Notes: a model not told the origin generated them from the sequence alone. DNA of 64,000 nt from Diphasiastrum complanatum (GCA_029204225.1 MU831872.1:35408-99407); one strand, 5' to 3'; shown: positions 13,274-25,128, counted from the first letter of the stretch. Numbers and translations: made by a program.

Positions 13274-14818
13274 CTACATAGCATCATCTACACAAGAAGA
13301 TTCTCCAAAACATGTGAAGTGAGTCACTTCCACTTGCTTACCTTTCTCTTGATCATCAAAGATATCAAAGATATGAACATCTTTAGACTTGAACCTTTGG
13401 AAATACTCCCTCTCAAACATATGATCTAGATCCAACAAAATCTCATCAATGCTTGATCTCAAATTTCCACAAAGGTTAGTGAAAACAATGTCACCAATGT
13501 CACCATCATAAATCAAAAGATAGATTCCAAACTTTCCATCCAACATGAAGTAGAGTGGGTGAAGATGAGTACCAAACCTAATAAATCCAGCCTTCTTGAG
13601 TCCATAACAAACCTCAATAAGCTCACCAATGAGATCTCCCTTGCCTTGAAGAAATTGCCTCTCGATTTGCTCCATGTAGTCTTCTTCAACCAACCTTTTG
13701 CCATCTCCATCATGAGTGGTCAAATCACAATCATAGAATCCTTTGAGTTGATGAAGAGATGTGAGATCCATGCCTTGGATCTTCCCAAGAACCAATCTTC
13801 CATTGCTCTTTCCTTCATAAGACGCCCTCTTAATGATTGCATCATAAGAAGTAAAAACCTCAAAGACATTAGAAGCCATGAAAAAAATGATTAGTACCTT
13901 CAACATAAGGATTATTGAAGTACTCTATTTTTTCAAACAAGAACTTCTACTCAATGATTTAGGTAATGACTCATATGATAATGATTCTTCCTCACTATCA
14001 TTCACAATGACATCATTCAAAGTACATCCTACTTTGAACTCTTCACATACTTCTCTTCTTCTTGACTTGTGACTATCTCCCTCACCAAGTCTCTTGGTAG
14101 AACCATTTGATTTACTCTCTTTATGAAGACATGTGACTCCACTTGCTGCAAAAATGACTTTTTTGGACTCATCACAAAAGAATGTAGAAGAACCACCTTC
14201 TTCATGAATGCATCTAGCAACATCTTTTTCCATGTGATCAAGGAAATCATTAACAACAATCTTTTCCAAGGAAGAACCTTCACCACCTCCATTGATGAAG
14301 TTAGCTCTTTCCTTACCTTTTGCATGCTTGTACTTGTCATGAAGAACCATTAAAACACCATCATTATCCTCGTAACTAGCCAAGTTAGCACAAAGATGAA
14401 CATTTCCAAGAAGCATATTAGATCTTGACCTAGATCTAGCATAAGGAAGCTTGTTAGACTTTGCATAAGATCCACCAATCTTATTGATGCTAAAAGGTAA
14501 CTTTGGAAAGTTGAGACCAATCTCCTTTTCCATTCCATCCTTTTTGTTAGCCATAACAAAAGCATCAAGCTTGAAAAGTCTACCTTGTCTATTGCCCCTA
14601 TCAACCAAGATTTCTTCCTTTGTAATAAAACAAGCATCACCACCAAACTTTATCATGTATCCTTTCTCTATCATTTGACCAACACTTAGCAAATTCTTTG
14701 AAAGTGAAGGAATGTAAAGAACACCATCAAGTCTTGCTTTCCTATTAGTAGAAAGACAAATAGGAATTAAACCAATACCTTCAATCACACACTCACCACC
14801 ATTTCTTGGCTCCATCAT
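13274..14818 (-). pseudogene. Post-protease ORF with degenerate copia RT (minus copy)
   Basis: Two adjoining reverse-strand frames (13925-14818 and 13274-13906) carry the gag-pre-integrase-like segment (LYIPSLSKNLLSVGQMIEKGY), an unfamiliar Ser/Lys-rich middle, and then a segment that follows copia RT in order: LTSLHQL, EEDYMEQI, VCYGLKKAGF, GTHLHPLYF, FGIYLLIYDGDIGDIVFT. The RT catalytic YVDD is YDGD, and integrase is absent. The same replacement occurs in the plus copy, so it predates both insertions. Confidence 0.7.
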
Positions 14819-15060
14819 AAGTGACCAGAGAAGTAAAGAACTTCTTGTGACTAGTCATGTGTGAACTAGCTCCAATATCAATTCACCATGAATCTTTGTC
14901 ATTCACTTGATATTAGACTTGAAGAACACATCAAAAGAGAATCACCACCACCTAGATCCTCATCATTAGTAGTAAAGTTGATTTGCTTGCTACCTTCATC
15001 TCTTTGCTTCTTCAAACATTCATTAGCAAACTGCCCTTCGATTCCACAATAAAAGCATTT
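14819..15060 (-). pseudogene. Protease and zinc-knuckle segment of the minus copia copy
   Basis: The reverse strand near 14850-14900 reads DSW-stop-IDIGASSHMTSH where the plus copy has WWIDSGASSHMTSH. The protease active-site DSG is therefore DIG and a TGA interrupts the preceding Trp. A zinc knuckle (CFYCGIEGQFANEC, with Gln in place of the metal-binding His) lies at about 15020-15065. This copy cannot make an active protease. Confidence 0.75.
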
Positions 15061-15788
15061 CAACTTAGAATTATCTTTCTTTTTGCCAAAAGAGGAATTC
15101 TCACCTTGATCTTGACCTTTTGACCATTGCCTTTGGCTTTGCCCTTGAACTTGCCTTTGATGAACATAGCCTCCTCTTCATAATGAGATGTCGATGTAGA
15201 TCCACCTCCTCTTGATTGAAGCCTAAACTCCTTGTTCACCAAGATCTCTTGCAAATCCACAATATTTGACAAAGTTTTTTGAATAGCAAAAATTTGAACA
15301 AGATTAGCATGATCATCCAACAAGCCATTAAGTATAACTTGAACCAGTTCTACCTCCTTAATGCTCTCATCAATACATGCTAACTCATCATTGAATGCTT
15401 TAACCCTCAATACAAAAGCATGAGTACTCTCTTCCTTCTTTTGAAAACTTTGAAAGATTTGCCTCCTAAGAGTAAGCACTCTTGAAGTATACTTGGATTC
15501 ATAAATCTTATTCAGAGCTTCCCAAGCCTCCAAATATGATGTGCACTTACCAACTTCCTTGAGAAGTTCATTGGTAACATTCATCTTTATCATATGTAGA
15601 GCTTTATCTGCTCTCTTGTCATACATCACTTGATCTTGAGGTGCTTGAGGCCTCTCCTCCACACCTGCAACAATCTCCATCAACTCATTCATCTCCAATA
15701 AGGACTCCATCCTCACATTCCAAGTACAATAGTTGATTGAGGTAAGCCTATCATTGCCTTCCAACATGGATCCACCACTTGTAGCCAT
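15060..15788 (-). CDS. Copia gag (minus copy)
   Basis: About 240 residues from ATG at 15788 (MATSGGSMLEG). It has the UBN2/copia gag signature: YCTWNVRMESLLE near the start, ADKALHMIKMNVTNELL, CTSYLEAWEALNKIYES, LRRQIFQSFQKKEES and VLRVKAFNDELA, followed by a basic Lys/Gly-rich tail leading to the zinc knuckle. It would form the nucleocapsid of the retrotransposon particle. It is less damaged than gag in the plus copy, which has a 5-6-base deletion near 17937; a frameshift at about 15060 separates it from the protease region. Confidence 0.8.
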   Translation of the reverse strand: MATSGGSMLEGNDRLTSINYCTWNVRMESLLEMNELMEIVAGVEERPQAPQDQVMYDKRADKALHMIKMNVTNELLKEVGKCTSYLEAWEALNKIYESKYTSRVLTLRRQIFQSFQKKEESTHAFVLRVKAFNDELACIDESIKEVELVQVILNGLLDDHANLVQIFAIQKTLSNIVDLQEILVNKEFRLQSRGGGSTSTSHYEEEAMFIKGKFKGKAKGNGQKVKIKVRIPLLAKRKIILS

Positions 15789-16290
15789 GTTGCAATGACC
15801 TGATCTTCCTCTTTCAATCTGTTCCAATGCACAAAGCGCTCTCTTGAATGTCAACAACTCAAGAAAAAATCACAAAGATATGGAACCTCTCAAATCTCTT
15901 CTAACACTTCTAACTAGAAAATCAACACATAGAATACTGAAATCTTGATCAACCTATGATCTATCCTCAATCTAATGATTCTTGCCACTTCCTAAGATTA
16001 AAACACACTCAAATGAAGTTCAGTAACCTCACAAAATAGATATCCAATCAAAATTAGCGTTTTGACAAAATCACAAAAGATTGAATAGCTCAAATTCTAC
16101 ATGCAATTTCTAAAAACTTGATATATCATCTTGTAGCCTCCAATGAGACCTTCCTAATGCACCAAAAATCAACTAATTCTAGTAAACCAAGTGTGAAGTT
16201 GGAATTGATCAAGTATATAACCCTATATTGAGTTTTTACCTACAAAAGATCAATCCTACATATGCAAAAATGGAGATTTTTGAGTAGAAA

Positions 16291-16551
16291 TCAATCGAGA
16301 GTGAAAATGCACATTCAATGAGTGGTGAGAAAAATGAATGATAATGAAGAGTTCATGATAAAGAAGATGAGATATCGCCAACACTCCCTTGTATCCAGAA
16401 GCATATTTTTCTTGATTACCAACAACACTTCTCCTGTTGAACTTACAAGCTATGTATTGGAGTTCTAATGGTGTTATGTCATTGTTCATATATGCATAAA
16501 CCAAAAACACATTATATTCTATCTACTTGCATGCATTCTTGGAGTGCCTCC
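16291..16551. other. Spacer between the two copia copies
   Basis: 260 bases between the truncated minus copy and the plus copy. Its last five bases (16547-16551, CCTCC) are the target duplication of the plus copy. No gene seen. Confidence 0.7.
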
Positions 16552-17204
16552 TATGAGAGATTTCAACTAGTTTAGTCTAGTTTAGTCACATTTTGGTAAA
16601 TTGTCAATAAGAGGCCAAAACTCATTTTAGACTTAGAGATAAACTTTTTGAAGTTATATTAGTTTAAAATACATTCAATAAACACTTTTGGAAAGTGTGG
16701 GAAAGTTGTTAGTCGAGTTTGAGAGACATTCAAATTTGAACTTTGGGTACATTGAATCTAGACCCAAAAATAGTAAGGTTTACATTTTGGAGGGAAAGCC
16801 AAGTGGCCAAATAGGGTTTGGAAACTCTATAAAAGGATGTAACTCGTGGAGAGACACATCTTCTCTCTTATCTCTCTCATTTCATCATTATACATGGTTC
16901 TCTTTGGGTTCTACTACTCATTGGTGCACTATCTTGGTGTTATCTTGCAATCTTGTGTGTAGAATGCTCATTTATTGCTATTTTCGGTTCCACACGTGTG
17001 AAATACAATAGGTACTGTAATTGTAGGGACAGCAAACATATTTTATGTTTTGGTTCATGTTTGATCAATATCTCTTAGAGTTTGCATCTCATTTTGTATG
17101 TAGATGCTGATTTTTCTACATTGGCAGGATTGTTGGTTTGCTCCTTATTGTAACCAAAGATTTGGGACATGGATTGGATCTTGAATGATCTGAAATCCTT
17201 CACA
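16552..17204 (+). repeat. 5' LTR of the plus copia copy
   Basis: Starts TATGAGAG (TGTGAGAG in the 3' LTR) and ends CCTTCACA. Contains a TATAAAA box at 16828-16834 preceded by a CCAAATAGGG segment, a plausible promoter for the element. Confidence 0.92.
16828..16834 (+). promoter_or_regulatory. TATA box in copia 5' LTR
   Basis: TATAAAA about a third of the way into the LTR; the same motif is at the matching place in the 3' LTR (from 21468). It probably sets the U3/R border about 25-35 bases downstream, near a CT-rich start region. Confidence 0.6.
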
Positions 17205-17216
17205 TGGTATCAGAGC
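17205..17216 (+). other. Primer binding site, initiator-Met tRNA
   Basis: TGGTATCAGAGC immediately follows the LTR terminal CA. This is the standard primer site of plant copia elements, complementary to the 3' end of tRNA-iMet. Confidence 0.95.
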
Positions 17217-17805
17217 TCTTTTGTTTCAGGTTATGAAAGGTCATCCATCTTTAGCAAGGATTTGGAGGAGTTACCAATGTTAGAGCATGCTAGATTGATC
17301 TCTACTCAAAAATCAGCATTTTTGCATGTGTAGAATTGATCTTTTGTAGGTCAAAACTCAATATAGGGTTATATACTTAATCAATTCCGATTTCACACTT
17401 GGTTTACTGGATTTAGATGATATTTGGTGCATTAGGAAGGTCTCATTGAAGTCTACAAGAAGATATACCAAGTTTCTAGAAATTGCATGTAGAATTTGAG
17501 ATATTCAATTTTTTGTTATTTTGTCAAAACCCTAATTTTGATTGGATCTCTAGTTTGTGAGGTTACTGAACCTCATTTGAGTGTGTTTTAATCTTAGGAA
17601 GTGTCAAGAATCATTAGATTGAGGATAGATCATAGGTTGATCAAGATTTCACTATTCTATGTGTTGATTTTCTAGTTAGAAGTGCTAGAAGAGATTTGAG
17701 AGGTTCCATATCTTTGTGATTTCTTCTTGAGTTCATTTGTTGACATTCAAGAGAGTGCTTTGTGCATAGGAATAGGTTGAAAGAAGAAGATCAGGTCACT
17801 TCAAC

Positions 17806-18600
17806 ATGGCTACAAGTGGTGGATTTATGTTGGAGAGCAATGATAGGCTTACCTCAATCAACTATTCTACTTGGAAGGTGAGGATGGAGTCCTTATTGGA
17901 GATGAATGAGTTGATGGAGATTGTTGCAGGTGTGGACCTCAAGCACCTCAAGATCAAGTGAGGTATGACAAGAGAGCAAAGAAAGCTCTACACATGATTA
18001 AGATGAATGTTACCAATGAACTTCTCAAGGAAGTTGGTAAGTGCACATCATATTTGGAGGCTTGGGAAGCTCTGAATAAGATTTATGAATCCAAGTCTAC
18101 TTCAAGAGTGCTTACTCTTAGGAGGCAAATCTTTCAAAGTTTTCAAAAGAAGGAAGAGAGTACTCATGCTTTTGTATTGAGGGTTAAAGCATTCAATGAT
18201 GAGTTAGCATGTATTGATGAGAGCATTAAGGAGGTAGAACTGGTTCAAGTTATACTTAATGGCTTGTTGGATGATCATGCTAATCTTGTTAAAAGTTTTG
18301 CTATTCAAAAGACTTTGCCAAGTATTGTGAATTTTCAAGAGATCTTGGTGAATGAGGAGTATAGGCTTCAATCAAGAAGAGGTGGATCTACATCGACATC
18401 TCATTATGATGTTCATCAAAGGCAAGTCCAAGGGCAAAGGCAAAGGCAAGTGGTCTAAAGGGCAAGATCAAGGTGAGACTTCTTCTTTTGGAAAAAAGAA
18501 AGATAAGTCTAAGTTGAAATGCTTTTACTGTGGAATCAAAGGGCATTTTGCAAATGAATGTTTGCAGAAGCAAAGAGATGAAGGTAGCAAGCAAATCAAC
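17806..18600 (+). pseudogene. Copia gag and zinc knuckle (plus copy, frameshifted)
   Basis: ATG at 17806 (MATSGGFMLES). It matches the minus-copy gag, but a short deletion near 17937 shifts frame after IVAGV. The frame is recovered at 17958-18458 (ALHMIKMNVTNELLKEVG, SYLEAWEALNKIYES) and shifts again near 18410-18460. The CCHC knuckle CFYCGIKGHFANEC is at about 18520-18560. Confidence 0.85.
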
Positions 18601-18669
18601 TTTATTACTAATGATGAGGATCTAGGTGGTGGTGATTCTCTTTTGATGTGTTCTTCAAGTCCAATATCA

Positions 18670-18800
18670 AGTGAAGGTGACAAAGATTCATGGTGGATTG
18701 ATAGTGGAGCTAGTTCACACATGACTAGTCACAAAGAGTTCTTTACTTCTTTGGTCACTTATGATAGAGCCAAGAAAGCAATTCACATGGCCAATGGTGG
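18670..18800 (+). pseudogene. Copia aspartic protease segment
   Basis: WWIDSGASSHMTSHKEFF carries the retropepsin active site DSG, followed by HMANGGECVIEGIGSIPI. This matches the usual copia protease layout. The frame that contains it (18352-18954) breaks near 18880, where the next segment continues in another frame. Confidence 0.82.
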
Positions 18801-18879
18801 TGAGTGTGTGATTGAAGGTATTGGTTCAATTCCTATTTGTCTCTCTACTAATAGGAAAGGAAGACTTGATGGTGTTCTT

Positions 18880-21196
18880 TCCTTCACTTTCAAAGAATTT
18901 GATAAGTGTTGGTCAAATGATAGAGAAAGGATACATGGTAAAGTTTGGTGGTGATGCTTGTTTCATTACAAAGGAAGAAATCTTGGTTGCTAGGGGCAAT
19001 AGACAAGGTAGACTTTTCAAGCTTGATGCTTTTGTTATGGCTAACAAAAAGGATGGAATGGAAAAGGAGATTGGTCTCAACTTTCCAAAGTTACCTTTTA
19101 GCATCAATAAGATTGGTGGATCTTATGCAAAGTCTAACAAGCTTCCTTTTGCTAGATCAATGTCAAGATCTAATATGCTTCTTGGAGATGTTCATCTTTG
19201 TGCTAACTTGGCTAGTCTTGAGGATAATGATGGTGTTTCAATGGTTCTTCATGGCAAGTGCAAGCATGCAAAAGGTAAGGAAAGAGCTAACTTCATCAAT
19301 GGAGGTGAAGGTTCTTCCTTGGAAAAGATTGTTGTTAATTATTTCTTTGATCATATGGAAAAGGATGTTGCTAGGTGCATGCATGAAGGAGGTGGTTCTT
19401 CTACATTCTTTTGTGATGAGTCCAAGAAAGTCATTTTTGCAGCAAGTGGAGTCACATTTCTTCATAAAGAGAGTAGATCAAATGGTTCTATCAAGAGACT
19501 TAGTGAGGGAGATAGTCACAAGTCAAGAAGAAGAGAAGTATGTGAAGAGTTCAAAGTAGGATGTACTTTGAATGATGTCATTGTGAATGATAGTGAGGAA
19601 GAATCATTATCATATGATTCATTACCTAAAACATTGAGTAGAAGTTCTTGTTTGAAAAAAGAGAGTACTTCAATCATCCTTATGTTGAAGGTACTAATCA
19701 TTTTTTTCATGGCTTCTAATGTTTTTGAGGTTTCTACTTCTTATGATGCAATCATTAAGAGGGCGTCTTATGAAGGAAAGAGCAATGGAAGATTGGTTCT
19801 TGGGAAGATCCAAGGCATGGATCTCACATCTCTTCATCAACTCAAAGGATTCTATGATTGTGAATTGATCACTCATGATCAAGATGGCAAAAGGTTGGTT
19901 GGAGAAGACTACATGGAGCAAATCGAGAGGCAATTTCTTCAAGGCAAGGGAGATCTCATTGGTGAGCTTATTGAGGTTTGTTATGGACTCAAGAGGCCTG
20001 GATTTATTAGGTTTGATACTCATCTTCACCTACTCTACTTCATGTTGGATGGAAAGTTTGGAATCTATCTTTTGATTTATGATGGTGACATTGGTGACAT
20101 TGTTTTCACTAACCTTTGTGGAAATTCGAGATCAAGCATTGATGAGTTCTTGTTGGATATAGATCATATGTTTCAGAGGGAGTATTTTCAGATGGTCAGG
20201 TCTGAAGATATTCATATCTTTGATATCTTTGATGATCAAGAGAAAGGTAAGCAAGTGGAAGTGACTCACTTTGCTTTACTCACATGTTTTGGAGAATTTT
20301 CTTGTGTAGATGATGCTATGCAAGTGGATATTGGTTCTCATGGTTTTCATACTGGAAAATCAAGTAATGGATCTGAAAAAAAAAGTCTGTTCAATGACTT
20401 TGATGGTCAAGAAGAAGATCAAGAGGTTGGTCTCAAAGGGCTTCAACAACACAAAAGGAAAGGTGGCAATTTGGAGCTAGTCAAGAGCATCAAAGGAAGG
20501 TTATTTGGCAAAGATGTTATGGATCTGCTTTTGCAGCTTATTGAAGACTCAAGTAAGGTCAAAGGAGCAACAAGAAAGTTTTGTTCAAGTTTACTTTACT
20601 TGTTCTATCTCATGTTTGATCTATTTCATGTGGATGTGTGCAAATTGTCAAGATATGGACAAACTAGCTACATTGTCTTGCAATATCTTATTGTTGGAGT
20701 TGTACTAGCATTCTTGGCTGGTTTTGCTGATGGAAATGAAGCTATTGGAGGTTCATTATCTCACTCATTCATGGCCAAGTCATCGAGGGCTGATGATATC
20801 TCTTGGCAAGATGGAGATGGAGGCTTATTCATGGAGTTTTATGGTGGAGACATATCAAGAAAGGACAAAGTTGGAGGAGACAAGCAAGCAAATGGTCATC
20901 ACTCACATCTATTGTTTGGTTGCTGTAATTCTCCAGAGATTTCAAAGTTTGAAACATGGAAGAATCATTTCATTCACATTCTATTTGGTTCTTCATGTTC
21001 TAGTTATATCTTGATGTGTAAAATTGATGTAAGAAATAGTGAAGCATCCAATTTGGACACTATTCTCTATATCAATTATGAAAGATACTTTAGAACCCTA
21101 GAAAAAGGATCTATACTTAGGATGGAGATCATTCTAAAGTTGGATCAAAGTTCTATTGTCAAAACTATGCCAAAACTAGTTGAAGAGGGAGTGTGA
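18880..21196 (+). CDS. Long ORF with degenerate copia RT in place of pol
   Basis: An open frame of about 770 residues to the stop just inside the 3' LTR. Parts in order: a gag-pre-integrase-like start (PSLSKNLISVGQMIEKGYMVK); a Ser/Lys-rich middle of unknown origin (to about 19680); a segment that tracks copia RT (LTSLHQL, EDYMEQI, VCYGLKRPGF, RFDTHLHLLYF, GIYLLIYDGDIGDIVFT; about 19800-20110) with YDGD where the catalytic YVDD should be; a DFDGQEEDQEVG acidic part; a hydrophobic stretch (SYIVLQYLIVGVVLAFLAGFADG, possibly a worn RNase H start or a membrane segment); and a C-terminus unlike anything I know. No integrase DD35E. The frame is intact despite the lost catalytic site, and the minus copy has the same arrangement. 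Confidence 0.7.
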
Positions 21197-21845
21197 GAGA
21201 TTTCAACTAGTTTAGTCTAGTTTAGTCACATTTTGGTAAATTGTCAATAAGAGGCCAAAACTCATTTTAGACTTAGAGATAAACTTTTTGAAGTTATATT
21301 AGTTTAAAATACATTCAATAAACACTTTTGGAAAGTGTGGGAAAGTTGGTAGTCAACTTTGAGAGACATTCAAATTTGAACTTTGGGTACATTGAATCTA
21401 GACCCAAAAATAGTAGGGTTTACATTTTGGAGGGAAAGCCAAGTGGCCAAATAGGGTTTGGAAACTCTATAAAAGGATGTAACTCGTGGAGAGACATAAC
21501 TTCTCTCTTCTCTCTCTCATTTCATCATTATACATGGTTCTCTTTGGGTTCTACTACTCATTGGTGCACTATCTTGGTGTTATCTTGCAATCTTGTGTGT
21601 AGAATGCTCATTTATTGCTATTTTCAGTTCTACACGTGTGAAATACAGTAGGCTACTGTAATTGTACGGACAGCAAACATATTTTATGTTTTGGTTCATG
21701 TTTTATCAATATCTCTTAGAGTTTGCATCTCATTTTGTATGTAGATGCTGATTTTTCTACATTGGCAGGATTGTTGGTTTGCTCCTTATTGTAACCAAAG
21801 ATTTGGGACATGGATTGGATCTTGAATGATCTGAAATCCTTCACA
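21192..21845 (+). repeat. 3' LTR of the plus copia copy
   Basis: 654 bases, TGTGAGAG...CCTTCACA, followed by the target duplication CCTCC. It overlaps the last codons of the long ORF. Confidence 0.92.
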
Positions 21846-21850
21846 CCTCC

Positions 21851-22440
21851 ATCATCTCTAACACATAATTCTTAGGGTTTTGCTATAATCCTTGTATATC
21901 TCAATGTGTGCATTCTTTGAGTACTATGGCTCTAGAGTCATTAATAAAATTCTTGAGAAGTTCATAGTTGGAATAGAACTTGTCTACCATAAACCCTTAA
22001 ACACTCTATATTGTTTTTTAAATCATATGTTTATGCACTCAGTTTTATGACAATAATATCATTTTGCAGTCTATTACAAAAAAGAAAAATTCCTAAAGAC
22101 CATGTAATAGTCACTAAATGGAACATGGAATATATTGAGAAGGCTTGGAATGAATTATAAAATGACTCATGCATGTCTGATTGACTACATTTTGTACAGG
22201 GGTGTGCATTCAGAAAAAGATCAATGACACACACCATGATACAAAAATAATGTACAAGGACTAAATGTGCCACAAAAAGTGTCATGTCATTTTCCTATCA
22301 TGTCAGGACTACAACAATTATTCGATGCATATATTTGGCACAACAACTAATAGACTGACATACCAAAAATAGATCTAAGGATGAGGTTATGCAAGTGCCA
22401 AGTGACTCACTTATGAGGAAACATATCACTGACCAGTTGT
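21851..22440. other. No gene recognised
   Basis: AT-rich flank of the copia element leading into the CACTA remnant. Short chance frames only. Confidence 0.5.
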
Positions 22441-24400
22441 TTGAGTTTAAAAATAAACCTCGTCATTCAAGGTTTGGTTGCGGTTTGTGTTCGAGCCTCA
22501 ACATATTGGTTTCAAGGACAAAGTTAAGAACATTAATGCTTACCTAGAACCACTAATTAAAGAATTGTGTATGCTTTGGAATGGTGTCAATGTATATGAC
22601 ATCTCAAGACCTTTGCATGAAAGAAATTTCATTTTTCATGAAAGTCTAATGTGGACAACGCATGATTATCCCAATTTGAGTGACTGTTCAAGTGTGTACT
22701 ACCCTACCCTATTTTTGGAATGTCAATAATGATTATTGATTCTCGATTACCTCTCATGCATATTATTTTAATATTTTAATTCAATCACAAATGCAGTCAA
22801 CTTCTAAATACAGAGCATGCTCCATATATGGGCTAAATTTGGAAAGTCATTGTAGTACAAATTTGTTGAGAAAAGTGGTATACCAATCGACCACCCTTTG
22901 CAAACAATCCAAAGGCGATCTTGGGGAGGATTGAAAGGTGGCCCTTTAATTAGACCTCCAACCCCACGAATGGGAGTAAAAGATTGGTACAACAAGTGGA
23001 TTAAGCACCATGATGTATATGACCCTTGGGATAAATCAAATTGAAGGCATAAGGAGACTGTCAATATTTTGGCAATTACCCTATTGGAACAATTTCTTGA
23101 TTGATCACCTCTTGGATCCTATGCACATATAAAAAAATAAGGGTGAATCTCCACGGAAACATATAATTGGTGAAAAACATAATGTTGTAGCATGTCCAGA
23201 CTTGGAAGTGGCTAAGGTAAAGATAATCTATTGGATTCAAAATTATGAAAGTGGGGCGATAAGTATACCTAATGTGCAATGGATTCAACAAAGAGACAGA
23301 GCTTTCACATGTCCAGGATTTCATGGACAAATAAGAACTCCAATTGAATATGCACATTCCTTGTGTAACTCATTCACCAAAGATGACAAATTAAGTGGAT
23401 TTAAATCTCTCGATTGGCTAAAGATGTTGCAATTCATGCTTTTGATTTCTATTCGAGGTTGTTCATGAGACAATCTATGAAGCACATTGTATAAATTACA
23501 GTCAATGGTAAGGTATTTTCAAAACTCATTTGAGACTATGGACCTTAGAAAAGACATGACATTCTAAAGTCATCATAATACTTTATTTGTAACTGATTTT
23601 GTGTAATGTCAATCTTGTAGGTGAATCACCTCAAAAGAGATCAATTGGAGTGAAGTGCAATCAAAACAACAAGAAATGACTGAAACAACGTGCTTGTTGG
23701 AAAGAGATTTCTAACTTCATTCATGGACACACTAGTTTATCTTTTCACGCATTTGGTTCAAGAAAATTTCATTGTTGGTCCCATGCACTAGATGGATGTT
23801 GTACCTTGATCTTTTTATGAAAGTGCTAAAAGACTTCAGGACAAAAGGCTAGAAACTAACAACATAAAAGGTTGGCTTGTTCAAGAATCCTTGTTTTACA
23901 TCATATAATATATCTCATAAATACATGCTAGTGCACCAAGGTTATGCATGATAAAGCAGATGGATTTGTTAAAAACAAATTATTGCAAGAAAAAGATGAG
24001 ATAAGAAATCTATGACCATTACTACCTAAAAATATTGAAACGTTCATGTTGTATGATTGCAGACAAATGGAAAACGGATTCAAAGTATGGAATTGAAACG
24101 TAAAAAATAAAAATACTCATTTAGAAGAACAAACAGGACAACAAGTCACCATTTGTGAGAAAAAAAATGAAAAATCAATACGATGCACATGTGAATGATA
24201 CTCTCAAAATAACAACATAAAATGGTGAACATGTGACAAAAGAATAGTGGGAAATACTTGATTTTTGATGTGTAATGGTCCAAAGTTAACTATCGTGAAA
24301 AAAATGTCATGGTTAGAAAGAATTTGTCTGGCTTCTTTGCAATTGACTCAACCAAAGTGATACCAATGAAGTCATACGACATGTTTCTATTGCCACAACA
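22441..24400 (+). pseudogene. CACTA (En/Spm) tnp2 transposase remnant
   Basis: 22478-22729 reads FEPQHIGFKDKVKNINAYL, LIKELCMLWNGVNVYDISR and HERNF...WTTHDYPNLSDCSSV, the Transposase_21 (tnp2) block. Further pieces are in broken frames: MHIEKN near 23110; IRTPIEYAHSLCNSFTKDD and KLSGFKSLDWLKMLQ (23320-23440), matching the tnp2 segment that ends LSGLKSHD.HVLMQ; and a worn V..Y..RYLK-like part near 23800. Many stops, no single frame over 90 residues. I could not find the CACTA termini. An ancient class II element, not active. Confidence 0.75.
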
Positions 24401-24648
24401 TTGTGAATAGGTGTAAGTACTTTGAAAATTGTAGTCTAAATTACATGAGCCATTCATATGATTACTTTCAATTCATAAACATGTTGTCCAATTACGCATT
24501 AATTTTACTTTGCAATTTGTCTATTATAGATCATATTTTGTCCAGATCGAGATATTGCATCATATATGGCAAACGACTTGCACAAGGATGTCATATTTCT
24601 TACATAATGGATAGAGCCTGGACCCTTGATCCGAGTTCCAATTGATGT

Positions 24649-25124
24649 TGTTGGAGGGTTTCTGGATCCCGAGGCAACCATAACCCTAGCTAATAAGTGA
24701 GAGGGATTTGGCACCCTTTGTATGTGTAAGTCCAACCCGATGATTACATAGTTATTTGATAATTAGAAAGTCATTAAAAGGACTTTAGGCCTTTTTGCGG
24801 GATTTTTAATGTCGCGGGGCCTAAATGTCAAGTTAGTGATTAAAGTTGGGACTCCCACCAAAATTGGTTCAAATTCAATTTCAAATTGGTTCTCTCCAAT
24901 CTAGAATGGGTTCCCACTCTTTTTTGTAGTGTTAATGGTTGTAGTGTTAACTGGTATGTTAATGGATGTTAGAGTTAGATGTGGATCTTTCATTAATGCT
25001 GAAATCTGAGATATGTTATTGCTCTCATGGGAACAAACCTACGCATGACAACTAAATTCATCTCCTTGATGCTAGAATGCTTAGATCTTGGGTTGAGGAT
25101 AGGCAAGGAAAGAAACCCACTACA
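24649..25124 (+). repeat. 5' LTR of gypsy fragment A
   Basis: TGTTGGAGGG...CCCACTACA. Compared with the 745-base LTR of element B it lacks about 270 bases internally. It shares the motif AATAAGTGAGAGGGATTTGG near its start and the GGGTTGAGGATAGGCAAGG end region. Confidence 0.85.
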
Positions 25125-25128
25125 ATTT

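Larger units (their letters stand above)
12295..16290 (-). mobile_element. Non-autonomous Ty1/copia-like element, 5'-truncated copy
   Basis: Reverse-strand copy of the family seen complete at 16552-21845. It keeps the 3' LTR (12295-12945), the long ORF region with degenerate RT, the protease, the zinc knuckle, gag and part of the leader. Similarity to the plus copy stops near 16290, so the primer site and 5' LTR are missing. The truncated end faces the 5' LTR of the plus copy 260 bases away, making a large inverted repeat. Confidence 0.88.
16552..21845 (+). mobile_element. Non-autonomous Ty1/copia-like element, full length
   Basis: 5294 bases with LTRs of 653 and 654 bases, target duplication CCTCC (16547-16551 and 21846-21850), an initiator-Met primer site directly after the 5' LTR, and a purine-rich tract (GAAGAGGGAG) before the 3' LTR. 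Inside are gag, zinc knuckle and protease, then a long open frame without integrase and with only a degenerate RT. By eye the LTRs differ at about 14 positions (2%), so it inserted fairly recently and must have used proteins from another element. Confidence 0.93.

Noticed and set aside
17205-17216. tRNA gene
   Set aside because: The tRNA-like words here, at 35133 and at 51959 are retrotransposon primer sites of 12-18 bases; no cloverleaf surrounds them.
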